From NCBI RefSeq assembly GCF_947507565.1, contig NC_089186.1:1736001-1800000 (forward strand): a stretch of 64,000 nucleotides of DNA. The letters run 5' to 3'. The notes under the pieces are model-generated. The model was not told the DNA's origin, searched no databases, and saw only the letters and a program-made list of their open reading frames with translations. Shown piece after piece: positions 16,736 through 27,267 of this stretch (positions are counted from its first letter, which is position 1; every line of letters starts with the position of its first letter). This DNA comes from Oscarella lobularis (lineage: Eukaryota > Porifera > Homoscleromorpha > Homosclerophorida > Oscarellidae). A program made the translations under genes and the position numbers.

Positions 16736-19443
16736 ACTCAGCAATGATGATGATGGAGAGATCATGCAGTGCGACAACTGCGGCGTCACAGTTCACGAAG
16801 GCAGGAGCCGCAATAAACTTAATCGAAATTTTTACGTCTATTAATTTTTCGACTCACGTGTTCAGCTTGCTTTGGCATTACCGATAGCAATTCGGAAAAG
16901 TCGACCGACTCGGAATTTTCGACGGAGCCCTGGTTTTGCGACGCCTGCAAAGCCAATCAGAAACCAGTAAAGAAAAGAGAGCAAAGCCCATACGATCTTC
17001 ATCATCTTCTTAGACTTGTCAACTCTGTTTGGGAACTGACGGCTTATTCAAAGAGACTGATGACAATAGGTACAATATTATTGCATGTTGGATGATATCG
17101 TTTTTATAACGTTTCTCTAGATGGGTTCACGCTGTTTGCGCTCTGTATACCGATGACGTCAAGTTCGGCTCCGTCGATACATTATCGCCCGTTATTATAT
17201 CGAAAATACCGGCTAATAGATGGAATTCGAAGGTGGTATATGTCATACATACTATCGTTTCGTATATGTTTTTTTTTTCTCCAGAGATGTGAACTGTGTG
17301 ACGACGAGGAGAGACGTCGCAAGGGTATATGCATACGTTGCGATGCGGGTCTCTGCAAAAGTCACTTCCACGTCACATGGTAAAGCAGGAGCGGGGCGTA
17401 GAGCTATATTACTGGACGTATTCTTCTTTTTTAGTGCTCAACGTTATGGATTTCTCACGGAGTCGCCAGCCAATGAGGTGATATCTATCCGTTTCTGTGC
17501 ACGTGTGCTATCTTGAGGATTTTTCTCCTAGATGGTGGCTGATCCCTTTTTTGCGTACTGCAAGCAGCATTGTGTCAAAGAAGTGGCGAGAGCCAAGGCA
17601 ATGATCCCCCCTCCCCGCCCGAATTAATTAAAATACCAATCGTGATATTCGTCTTTCCTTAGAAAAAGAAGTATCAAGCGGTCGTGAAACGGGTTCAAGC
17701 GTTTAGGGAAAAAGTGTCTCGCAATCAAGTAGGGGGAGAGAAAAAAATTAAGAAATATTTGAAATTGACTACTCTAAAGGATAAACGCGTTCTTAATCGG
17801 CTAATGGATGCTAGAGTGTATTACGAGCATCTAAAGGCGAATCCAAGTTAGTGTTTCGCGAGGCGCGGTACGACAGCTTGTGACGTCAAATTTTTTTTGA
17901 AGAAGTAGAAGCCATTCCCGTTGAGGAGCAATACGACGATAGCGTCGATCCCGCTTTAGATTTTCGTTTCCTATGGACATATTACGGTTAGGAGACACCA
18001 GGGCTTGGGACTTGAAGACTGACTAGTATGGGGCTTTAGAGAGAAAATCTCTAATTTCCAAATTGGAGGCTAATTTGACGACACTTCAACGGAAGCAGAA
18101 GGAATTGCAGGAAGAGGATGAGGTTCTGAATGAGAAGGGGCACAAGGTAAGAGGGGGGAGAGAAAGGCACTTTTCTCTTCACGGACTTCTTGCGTTCAGT
18201 TAACAGGCGAACTAAACGATCTACAACGCGATAGCATGTCGTTGTGGAAAGCAGGAAGAGAACTATGGCAACTAGTCAATTCTTTAGGCCATGAGGTGAG
18301 GAAACCAGAGGAACATCATATATTTTTTAATGATTCTTTTTTTTAGGAGCTTCCTATTCCTGAACAGCTGGAAAACGAACCGCGCGAAGCGATTAAGCTC
18401 GACGAACTTCTCCAGCAGGCCGCCAAACAGAAGCCGAAACGTCGCGCGGGGGACGACTCGAAACAGGCGACGAAGTGTCAAAACGAAGTTTCGTCTGACG
18501 CGAAGTGGGATCCAGAAGAGAGTGCTCTCTCTCCTTCCTCCTACGTTTGCTTTTTGTTAGATGTTGCGTGTGCGATTCTGACGACGATCGTCACCTTCTA
18601 ATCGACTGTGACACGTGTCTCGACTGGTATCACATCGGATGCATCGATCCTCCCATGAAGCAGAAGCCCAAGAAAACGTCCCATATGGGATGGTATGCGC
18701 GAATAATGTCGGTAAAAACTTAAGGTATTTATTGACTTGATGAAGGCAATGTCACTTTTGCACCACTCGAGTTGAGAACGATAGTCTACAGCCCAGAAAA
18801 AGCTCGGCGGATCCGAATCGAGTGAGCACGAAAAGAGGACGAACCGTTAAACGCATAGAAAAGTTTAAATTTTCGTCGCCAACGAAAAAAGCGAAAAAGG
18901 CAAAAGCGAAAGTGGTCGGTGTCTGATAAAATAAATGCATTTGTTCTCTCTAGACTCCCTCCGAACCGTCGCAAAAGAGAAGCCTATTCAACCTTTTTAG
19001 GAAGAAAAAAGCCGGACGAAAACGAAAGGAGAGAACGAGCGAGTCGCCAGGAGCGTCGGCAGAGGCAACAAAGAAGCTCAAAGACGTGCGCACGCAATGC
19101 GTCAAGTGCGGTCAAAGTGGAACGAACCAGACGCTCGTTCGATGCGACGACTGTCGCAAGTGCTATCACTTTCAGTGCCTCGAACCTCCAAGAAAGGTTT
19201 TGATTTTTATTTTAGATGATGTTGGGTTGTAATGAGAGCTTTTGAACTGTTTTAGACGACGCCTAAGGTGGCCGGTTACAAGTGGTTTTGTATCAATTGT
19301 ATTCCTATGGTGGGGACTCTCCTTTTGTACGAGACGACACTTTAGACTATTGTCTTTAGAGTGACGAAGAAGTGGACAATAGTTGGGAATTGCTCGACAA
19401 GGCGGAGAAGATGTGGAAGAAACACGACATGGAAGATGATTAA
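15386..19443 (+). CDS. PHF14: PHD finger protein 14
   Basis: Nuclear chromatin-associated histone reader. A short first exon from 15386 (MTDDLSECIAKALPTM) joins at 15480 to a long exon rich in Asp, Glu and Ser with poly-acidic stretches, as in vertebrate PHF14. Then come a first PHD finger (FYCSVCLCDD ... IMQCDNCGVTVHEG, about 16637-16970), an extended PHD/zinc knuckle (CQLC ... WVHAVCALY ... RCELCDD ... CAQRYGFL ... DPFFAYCKQH, about 17015-17600), a coiled coil (about 18030-18420), a further PHD (CCVCDSDDDRHLLIDC, about 18560-18710) and a last PHD (CVKCG ... VRCDDCRKCYHFQCLEPP, about 19085-19320). Stop at 19441-19443. Domain order matches human PHF14. One exon near 16520-16578 encodes a long Gly run from a GGC repeat, and the preceding intron carries a TTTC microsatellite. 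Confidence 0.93.
16464..16505. repeat. (TTTC)n microsatellite in a PHF14 intron
   Basis: Tandem TTTC tetranucleotide run of about ten copies, close upstream of a GGC-repeat exon at about 16527-16562 that codes for polyglycine. Both are likely length-polymorphic. Confidence 0.9.
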
Positions 19444-19852
19444 TTCTATGACGTATTTGACGTACAGTATTTGATTTGATTCCAAGTAAAAATACGAAGC
19501 CTCCCTGAGCGGTCTGCAGGCGCGTAAATAGGTCAGTCTTCATTCGCAGAGATAAAACGTCCGCCGAATCTCGTCAATGAAATGTGAAACTTTGCCGCGA
19601 TCCGTCCAAACACGAAACGCTTGAAAGCGTTCGCTTAGCGACCGTCTGTCGTCTCAAATCGCTGCGCAGAGCTGCAGGGACAAGCGGCAAGACACGTAAG
19701 GAAAGAAACAACGGCGTTTCGGCGACGATCGATGGAAATTCCCCACGGTCACGTGGACGCGATGAAGATCGATTCGCTCAACTTTTTATTTCGAGCAAAA
19801 AACGCTCATATGGAAGCATCTACAACCTATACTAAAGTAAAAATATTTCTAC

Positions 19853-19945
19853 CTGATCTAAATTCTCTTCAATATGTTCCGTTCTTCGCGCTATCTTCGC
19901 TTTCGCCACGTGGATCGCGTCGTTTTCCTTCTGTCTGACTTTCGC
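19853..19945 (-). CDS. Possible internal exon of an unidentified small gene
   Basis: On the minus strand a good acceptor (TTTTTTTCTAG) precedes a 93-nt fully open exon followed by a GTAGAA donor. It would encode 31 residues rich in Lys, Ala and Glu (KVRQKENDAIHVAKAKIA), likely a helix or coiled coil. A 24-nt exon (REYGRNKK) at about 20000 with a GTACGT donor could join it in phase, and a short downstream exon ending at a stop near 19830 is possible. I do not recognise the protein, and the start exon was not found. This may be chance. Confidence 0.25.
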
Positions 19946-20259
19946 CTAGAAAAAAAGAATTTAGCTACTGTAAATCAATCCGTGTACGTACCTTTTTGTT
20001 GCGTCCGTATTCGCGCTACCCAGGCTACACCGCGGGGAGGTTCGGACGCGTCGTAGCCCAGGGAAGTCTTCGCAAAGCGATGACCCCCTTCCAAAAAGTA
20101 TCGGGCGAGTTGCGGGTCCTCGGCCACTCCATTCAATACCCGCCTGGACGCTAGAATCGGCCCCTAAAACCGAAACCCCCGGCGCGCTGGTATCAAAGCC
20201 TTCGGTACATGTAGAACCGGGCCTTGTGGAGTGGAGAGAGGCTGACCGCTGTTTGTAGG

Positions 20260-20405
20260 AGTCAACAATGAAGACAGTGCAATGGAGGAATCGAAGGCTC
20301 CTGGGCCGGATCATCCTCCGTCTAATCGTGCCATCGGGTGAGATAAGTGCCGGCAACCAGGCCATGGTTGAACACCCCCTCTAAGCCGTGCTCACTCGTG
20401 CCTAA
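20260..20405 (-). ncRNA. Candidate non-coding block A (resembles block near 60310)
   Basis: Read on the minus strand, this GC-rich block contains ACCATGGCCTGG and, about 75 nt further, CCTCCATTGCACTGTCTTC. The plus strand near 60310-60412 has ACCATTATGGCCTGG and, about 80 nt further, CCTCCATAGCACCGTCTTC. The shared segments in the same order and similar spacing suggest a dispersed element or a structured RNA family rather than a protein, because the reading frames are not conserved. No known RNA family was matched by eye. Confidence 0.3.
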
Positions 20406-21161
20406 CGTGAGCCGTGCTTATTGGCAACAATAAGACTTTGGCGATCGTTAAATCCCAGTGCGTAAACCGAGGCATAAGCCCCCCATCGCCCTGCCTAGGG
20501 GCTCCGGCACGGAATTACCCGTGGGCCACGCTGAGTTCCAACTATCCTTCCTTGCCTTCTGTCGAATCTCCCGAGCCAGTCCATCTCAAGGATGAGACGC
20601 AGATTGCTCCACGCCGCACCCACCCTCAGCCGCAACTGAAGAAATCGGTGCGCTCGCCGCTATTTTGAACAGCGCGCCCCGCCCATTGACCCAGTGCGCT
20701 CATTGGTCCGCTGTGTCACGTGGTGCGAAATACAGCGCGCTCATTCGTTTGACGAATTAGGTGAGAATTCTAAACCGGTTTCGATACAGGTTTGACCGGT
20801 ATCTTTAGAAAAAATGACGCAACATCGCCACGCGATTGAAGCATGATCGACCACACCCAAGATGGCGGATCAATACCACGTAGCTAGGCTTCCTCCTTTT
20901 CTTCTACGTTCGTTTTCACGCACCCGTTTATAACGCAGAGCGAAATTTATTAGTGCATAGACGCATATCGTACGCCTACGTTTGTACGGGTGCTGTCGTC
21001 TACTTTCGTTCCCGTATAGGAAAGAACTAAAGCTCTCGGATCTGCGACGAGTTTTGCTTTTCGCTTTGCGCACGGTAGGGAAAAGGATAAAGGCGAGTAC
21101 GTTCGGGGGGTGTCTGTAAGGGCGTCAGATCGAGCCGGAAACCGTTTCAGTTTGGATTTGT

Positions 21162-24100
21162 ATGAGTCAGAAGCAGCCCAAGCCAACCCTCGGCGGACGG
21201 AGGATTCGAACTCGCAAAAGAGGTCGGTTTACACCGCGTACGCGAACGCCGAGAGGCGGGAAAGTTAGTTTCGATATGGGGCCCCCTACGAAGAAACGGC
21301 GATCTAGCGAGCTAACGCGAACCCTTTTCGCAGATGAAAAAGTAAAATACGAACCGCAGACGTTCCGCGATGAAATCATCGACGGAATCAACAAAGCGGA
21401 AGGCGACCTAAAAAAAGTAGAATTTAGAAAAAAAAAGTGTAGCGCGCTAGGAGAATATACACTTCCAAGGTGTCAGATTTTCTCGATGTGGCTGGAAGCT
21501 CTCTTAATTATCGCTTCTACGCGGACGTTCTTCTTGACGTTCTCATAGCCGGTGGCATGTTAGGTGAGAAGAGAGGGGGGACCCTGTAAGGGCTACGTTG
21601 TCTAACTGATTAGTCCCCCCTTTAGCTCCTGGTGGTTCTCTCATAACGGATTGTCCGGAGGGAAAGCCGTTTCGCGCGACTGCCTGCGTGTTTTTGGCGG
21701 AGAATTCTCTCGACGGAATTCGTCAATACGTTCAGGTCAATATTTCCTCTTTAGTTAATCCGTTATTGATTTCTTGTTTGCGATTTTTTACGTCAGCTTT
21801 TCAACAATTTGATCAGACGCTACAAATATTTGCAGAAGTCCTTTGAAGACGAAATAAAGAAGGTTCAAATAACTATTAGAACATTTATTAAATAATCGAT
21901 TCATTGATTTAGGTTTTGCAATTTTTGAAAGGGTTTTCTGACGAGGAACGAAAAAAATTGGCCATGTTCACTGGCCTTGTTTTGAGCAGTGGAATGGCCA
22001 CGGCCGATCTTCTCTTGTCCCTCTGGAGCGACCATCTCATCAAGCCGGGTATCTCTCTCGCCTTTGCCACGGAAATGTTCCGGGCCTGGCTCACAGGCAA
22101 GGACATCGAGAGCGTGGGAGCTGCCTTGAAGAAATCCGGATTAAACGGAAAACTAAAAGTAAGATATGATTTAGTATAGTAGGGATTTTCGTTGTGATAT
22201 TCTACTCTTTTCTGAACGAAGGAACTTTTTCCTGGGAGTCCGAGTATGAAGCAGTTCGAAGATCATTTCACTGAAGCAGGATTAACAATTCTTGTCGCAT
22301 TTCAGGTAAAGGCTTAGCAGTGACTATTATAGTCTTAGTAGCGACTTTACTAAAACAAAGACCAGTATTTAGTGTCTGAAAAGGAAATGTATAGAGAGTA
22401 CTTAGGCAGTAGGCCCATCCAACCAAGACCAGTCTTCATTGTATGATAAGAACTTTGTATAGACCAGTTTCTGTATGAAAACGAATATTAATTAATTGAA
22501 TTACGTAGTAAAAGCAAAAGTTTTGCTTTAACTACAATAGAAAAGAGGACGTTTTATAGTTCCTCTATGAACGTCTTCCTTTTTTTTTTATTAGAAAGGG
22601 CAGGAAGTGAGTGCCGTCAAACGAGAAATGCAAGCTCAAATCAAGGAGATGATAGAAAACGAGGAGACCCTTCAAGACGTCAGTCTGCGTTCTCTTTCCT
22701 CAAAAGAAGACGTTTTTCACGCGTTTTTTTGTGCGTAGATTGAAGGAGAAATCCGATCTATAATGGCAAAGAATAAACTCCCCGAACAAGACGTCATCGT
22801 TCTCGTAAGGGAGACCTAGTAGTCAAAAAAATTAATTATTGAATTACACTGTATTTCGTTTAGCTTTGGAGAGTCGTCATGACGGCGGTGGAGTGGAATA
22901 AAAAGGAGGAACTTGTCGCCGATCAGGCACTGAAACATCTCAAGGTAAATAAATAATAGTGACGATATTTTTGAAGTAATTCGAATCGATGCGTTCTAGG
23001 CCTACTGTCCTTTGTTCGCCGCCTTCGCCACCCAAGGCGTCTCAGAACTCACTCTGATGGTTCGAATTCAAGTAAGACGCCGTGCACCGACGAATCGCGT
23101 CGCGTAGTCCTAGTGGAAGTACAAACTATACACGTACAACGTTAGAATCTGCACGCGTAAGGCGCGCGTGCGAGAAACGTTCTTATCGCCCGTTTGCGCC
23201 CTCTCATACGCACGGGCACGACGCGTAGCCGATGTACTTTTAAAGCGTCGTTTGTACGCCGCGGGAAATGCGAGGATATCTGAAATCTTCGCTGTCTTGC
23301 CGCCTTGTCTCTTTCCCCAATACTGTCTGGTGTGGGAAACGTTAATTTAGATAGAAGTCGTATTCCTTCGTTACGTGGATATCCTCGTTGTAGATTAGAG
23401 ATCATTTGATTTTCAAAGCAACTTGCTTGAAGTCTTTTTTTACCCCCCGTCAAAGAGACTCTCCCGTTCCATTCCTTTACAGTTTAGCGTCAAGGGAAGT
23501 GCGTCAGACCCCACAGATCGCAGTAATAGAGATGAGTCATCTTGGAACCAGAACTGTGCGTTATTAAGAGTTCGGTCTCACCTATGTGACCTTTGAAATG
23601 TAAACAAAATATAGGAAATTCCACGTTGCGCAGGGTTTCTCGGAGGGGTCAGGCAGGATGTTTTCGGCAATAAAAGGGTCATCTAAATTTAGACGAACGG
23701 ACGCTAAATATAGTAATGAAGTTTTATTTTTGGTACGCGGAGTTAACGGACGTAGACCTTGTGACTGAGTGGCTTAGGTAGATTGCTTAATACGGTTGGA
23801 ACGTTTCCAGTCGCGTCCGAGGTACTGCGCGCCACGGAAGTGTCATCTTGTGATGAGGAAGCGAGGCGCTCTGCTAGAGAAGCCGTGCTTGCTTAGTTCT
23901 ACGGCTTTGTGCAATATCACCCCTCAAGTCGTTTTAGTTTCGACGACAAGCCGTCGCTTTACTCCTTATAGCCTATTCGAACTTTCAAACTTGGGGGGAG
24001 GGGGTTAGAGAGGTCGATGGACTGACTTACTCAGTCTCGGGCGTTATGCATTATAATTGAGAACCGTACGATAGTGTATCTTGGAGAATAGGAAAAATAG

Positions 24101-24780
24101 CTTTCGTTATGAATATTCCGACGTGCACTGGTACACAAATTGAACGAACTGGGTATCTACGTTAGTTTCGCCTTACATTGTACTTGCGTTGCGTTGCATC
24201 GCGCATTTTTTTCTTTTATTCTCTAACTCCTATGTCTCAAGGACTACTGCTACGACAACATGGTATTCCTAAAAGTCTTCCAAAAGATCATACTTCTTTT
24301 TTACAAGAGTAAGTCACGAACGGTATGTGTCCAGTATGAATGATTGCGATTGGCATATCCGTCGCAGCGGACGTTCTGAGCGAGGACTGCATTCTGAAAT
24401 GGTACAAGGAAGCCCACTCGCCCAAAGGCAAGACCGTTCTCTTGGAACAGATGAAAAAGATGGTCGAATGGCTTCAAAACGCTTCCGAAGGTAAGCGAAG
24501 GGGGGGACCCAGGGTAGAGCCGGAGGGAAAGCGGCGCTGCACACACGCACAAAAAGGAGGGGCGTCTGTAGGCCAATTAATTAATAATTAATCCGGTTCC
24601 GACGTATCCCACTGCCTCTTCGGGGGTCTCGTCCTTGTCCTGTTTCCTTATTTGTATCCGGCGACTTGGCCTTCCACTATTCCCTTTCGAGTCTTGCTTT
24701 ATCCGCTCGTCCAAAAAAAGAGTCTAGGAAACATTCGTTTAGAATCGGATTCCGACGACGGCGGCGACGGGGGAAAATAA
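21162..24780 (+). CDS. BZW1: BZW/5MP family translation regulator (eIF5-mimic protein)
   Basis: W2-domain protein that binds eIF2 and the initiation complex and competes with eIF5; acts in the cytosol. It starts [20 protein letters not shown], matching the BZW N-terminus. Following exons read [81 protein letters not shown] and [21 protein letters not shown], in the same order as human BZW1/2. The W2 (MIF4G-like) domain ends with [17 protein letters not shown] and MVEWLQN. The penultimate exon spans about 24368-24490; a donor there joins to a small last exon at 24743 encoding the acidic tail [12 protein letters not shown] with stop at 24778-24780, which replaces the long read-through frame. 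The aromatic/acidic W2 tail agrees with the family. One intron (about 23072-24240) is exceptionally long for this window. Animals with a single gene usually lack the BZW1/BZW2 split, so the symbol is approximate. Confidence 0.93.
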
Positions 24781-24806
24781 TTGACCGCGACCTTGTTTTT
24801 TTCTCT

Positions 24807-24865
<59 letters not shown>

Positions 24866-25515
24866 CGGTTTTTGACGTCTCGCATTTTTTTCTTTCCTTT
24901 TGTTTCTGTCTCTGCTGCCGCGCTCGCTCGGCTAATGCGCAATCTTGTACTCGTTTGCACCGAATGGTAAACGCGTCTATCTGCACTTTCGCCAGACGAG
25001 GGCTGACCCTTGCCTAAATTATGCGCAGCGGGCGCTGCGGCTAGCCTGACCTCGGCACGCACAGCGGGAACATAGAAAATACGACGAAGCCAGGCCGATC
25101 GAAATGCAATTAGTCGTCCAATGAAATCTGTATTTGCGCCACACGTTCGTACGTACACTAGGACTGATAAATAATCCCGCGGATAAAAAATAGACTAAGA
25201 AAATTCATTAATGCGTTTATATACACGGCCGGAGCGGAGCAAAGAGTCTAAAGATACGGCGATTCGGTTCTTTGATTTCGTGAGGAAAGCCTCAGTCATC
25301 CCGTCCGGAACGTAGCGTGCAATAGTCGGTTAATTACAGCGAAAAGGGATTGGAGGGCGGCGGCGGCGGCGCTTTGCTTTCGAACAGCGGCGTCTGTCAA
25401 CGCAAAAAAACCATTAGGGGGGAATAAATAAATTTGATTAGATAAAGGGAGCGGGCGCTAGAGAACTTCGGGGACAAAGCCGGGAAATGCAATAAGGCTC
25501 CCTCATCCTCATCAA
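24781..25515. other. Intergenic between BZW and bHLH gene, convergent
   Basis: Contains the probable 3' UTRs of both converging genes and a long (TC)n tract. I see no further coding signal. Confidence 0.6.
24801..24862. repeat. (TC)n dinucleotide microsatellite
   Basis: About 60 bp of nearly perfect TC repeat directly downstream of the BZW stop codon. It makes long spurious open frames (poly Ser-Leu or Arg-Glu) on both strands, which are not genes. Confidence 0.95.
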
Positions 25516-26154
25516 TTAATCGGCAATCAGGTGCGATTTTTTTACCTCGAAAAATATGTCGTCCGGCTCCCACGACGCCAAATCGGGCGGCAAATAGTCG
25601 TCAAGCGTCGGTGCGCTAACGCGTTGCAATGGCGACGGCGTCGACGTCGACGACGTCGTCGACGACGAGGCGTCGCTTCGTACGGGAGTTTGCACGAACG
25701 GCGTCAAATTGACGTCGGCACGTGCAACGACGTCGCCCGGTGTCGTCGTCCTCGGTGCCGTCGTCGTCGCCGTCGTATCGTGTAGCAACGCCTTCAGGTC
25801 GGCGATGTACATGGCGGCGAGCTTGAGCGTGTCGACTTTCGATAGCTTGCGCGTCGTCGGATAGGTCGGCACGACGTTTCGTAGGCGATCGAACGCGTAG
25901 TTGAGATCGTTCATGCGAATGCGTTCGCGCGCATTCGCCGTCTGGCGTCGACGAACTCGATTCGCTTCGCGCTTGAAGCAGCTCGTCGTCGTCGTCATCG
26001 TCGTCATCGCGGCGGCGGCGACGGCGGCGGCGTCCTCGCTGCACGGGGTAAAAAAGCATGGTCGTCGCGACGCGTCCGACGAGTCGGACGACGCCGGCGA
26101 GAGAGCGGGACGGTAATAATTCGGCGGCGGGGTTTGATAGTACGGGTGATACAT
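25516..26154 (-). CDS. Basic helix-loop-helix transcription factor (group A, atonal/neurogenin-like)
   Basis: Single-exon, 212-aa DNA-binding protein. Residues about 68-124 form a complete bHLH domain: the basic region [18 protein letters not shown] has the group A pattern (NxRER with RMxxLN), then helix 1 [13 protein letters not shown], a short loop and helix 2 [21 protein letters not shown]. Such proteins bind E-boxes as heterodimers with E proteins and control cell-fate choices. The N-terminus is Tyr/Pro rich ([14 protein letters not shown]) and the C-terminus ends in an acidic aromatic segment ([16 protein letters not shown]), a possible activation region. The Thr/Ala runs come from simple codon repeats. 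It resembles the single atonal-related gene reported from sponges, but assignment to one vertebrate subfamily is not possible by eye. Confidence 0.88.
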   Translation of the reverse strand: MYHPYYQTPPPNYYRPALSPASSDSSDASRRPCFFTPCSEDAAAVAAAAMTTMTTTTSCFKREANRVRRRQTANARERIRMNDLNYAFDRLRNVVPTYPTTRKLSKVDTLKLAAMYIADLKALLHDTTATTTAPRTTTPGDVVARADVNLTPFVQTPVRSDASSSTTSSTSTPSPLQRVSAPTLDDYLPPDLASWEPDDIFFEVKKSHLIAD

Positions 26155-27154
26155 CGCTCTCGCACTCAGGAGTAACTGTGACGGGAGCCGCTCCTCCGCT
26201 CTGCTTATATTCCTCTGATCGGGAGGGGGCGAGGCGGGGCTTCTCTTTTGTTTTCTGAATACGTAAGCGAGAGAGGTAATTTAATCGTCTCCAAAGCCGC
26301 GCAAATGAAGGTTTCATCCTCGTCATTTGCATTCCTCTTCGATTTTAGCTCCCTTCGTCATCTGCGAAAAACTCCTATTGAGCGACAAATCGGGTTTATC
26401 GTCTAGTTCCTATTGCGCAGGATGTCGATTACGGGCGTTGGGGGCTCGGGGGCCCCTCAGATTTCCGTAGTCAGCGGGGTTTCCTTGTCGCCCCGTGTCG
26501 CAACGTCTCCCCTTCCCTGTTTCTCGCGCCCCGCGAAAAGAGGAGACTAATAGGAGGGAGGCGTCTCATTGTATATGTTCCGCAGGACGGCACGCGCGCG
26601 GAAGCTGGCCTGCACGCGCACGTACTGCCTAATGACGTTCAAGCGGCGTAGATCGAGTCTCCTAGGTACATAGAGATGGGCCCAATCGAACACATAGCGA
26701 CAATAGAAAAGTTTGGCCTTCGTAAAAAAAAGAAGAACCCGATGACGTATCCATTTGGTTCCGCATCCTGATTGCCTTTGGAAGTGAGTGCTGTTCGCTG
26801 GAAGATGTGCGCTAGAGGAAGTCCACGTGGAGGCCAGACCCGAACGCGAAGCCCCCGGCCGTCCTCCCTAATGCATATATGCAACCGTTTGCGAGAATCG
26901 AATCGCGTCGCGGAAAGAGCCCAGAAGCGGAGAGCGTCGCAGTTCCACTAGTCGTCGCCCTTAGAGCAAATAAACAATTATGTCACTGTCGAAATCTTAT
27001 CTCCCTGTCCCGTTGCGGTTCGCGCGCTTGGCTAGTTCGGTTTGTTTGGAAATTCAATGTCATTAGAAGACGTCCCGTTGCTCTGAGCCTCGCAAAGATG
27101 CGTTCTGTTTGTTCAGTAAAGATCCGCGAGATTCGATCCGCGGTGTTAGAACTG

Positions 27155-27183
27155 AGCCCGTGGCCCGTGGCCCGTGGCCCGGG
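27155..27183. repeat. Short GGCCCGT tandem repeat
   Basis: Four imperfect copies of a 7-bp GGCCCGT unit in tandem, in the gene-free interval. Confidence 0.8.
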
Positions 27184-27247
27184 GCTCGCGATCGATGCCG
27201 GAGCATCGACGAGGCGTATCGGCGCCTGAGTGGCCGGGCGTATATCT

Positions 27248-27267
27248 ATGCATGCATGCATGCATGC
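27248..27267. repeat. (TGCA)n tetranucleotide repeat
   Basis: Five copies of ATGC/TGCA in tandem, self-complementary and thus able to form a hairpin or cruciform. Confidence 0.85.

Larger units (their letters stand above)
19444..21161. other. Intergenic region between PHF14 and BZW, largely unexplained
   Basis: No gene was recognised with confidence. Two items are described separately: a possible small coding exon on the minus strand (19853-19945) and a GC-rich block (about 20030-20420) that resembles sequence near 60300. The 20700-21161 part holds CACGTG and an ATG-proximal region and probably contains the BZW promoter. A 'CCAAGATGGCGG' motif near 20858-20869 resembles a YY1-type site. Confidence 0.5.

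Noticed and set aside
20414-20668. Possible protein gene in the GC-rich block (84 codons, plus strand)
   Set aside because: No recognisable domain, no clear splice partners, and the block looks non-coding. I also compared it mentally with rRNA, U-snRNA, SRP and 7SK sequences and found no convincing match.
24801-24862. Ser/Leu or Arg/Glu-rich proteins from both strands
   Set aside because: Products of the TC microsatellite read in six frames.
25616-26332. 238-aa minus-strand open frame overlapping the bHLH gene
   Set aside because: It is the wrong frame of the bHLH gene, full of Arg/Asp runs from repeated codons.
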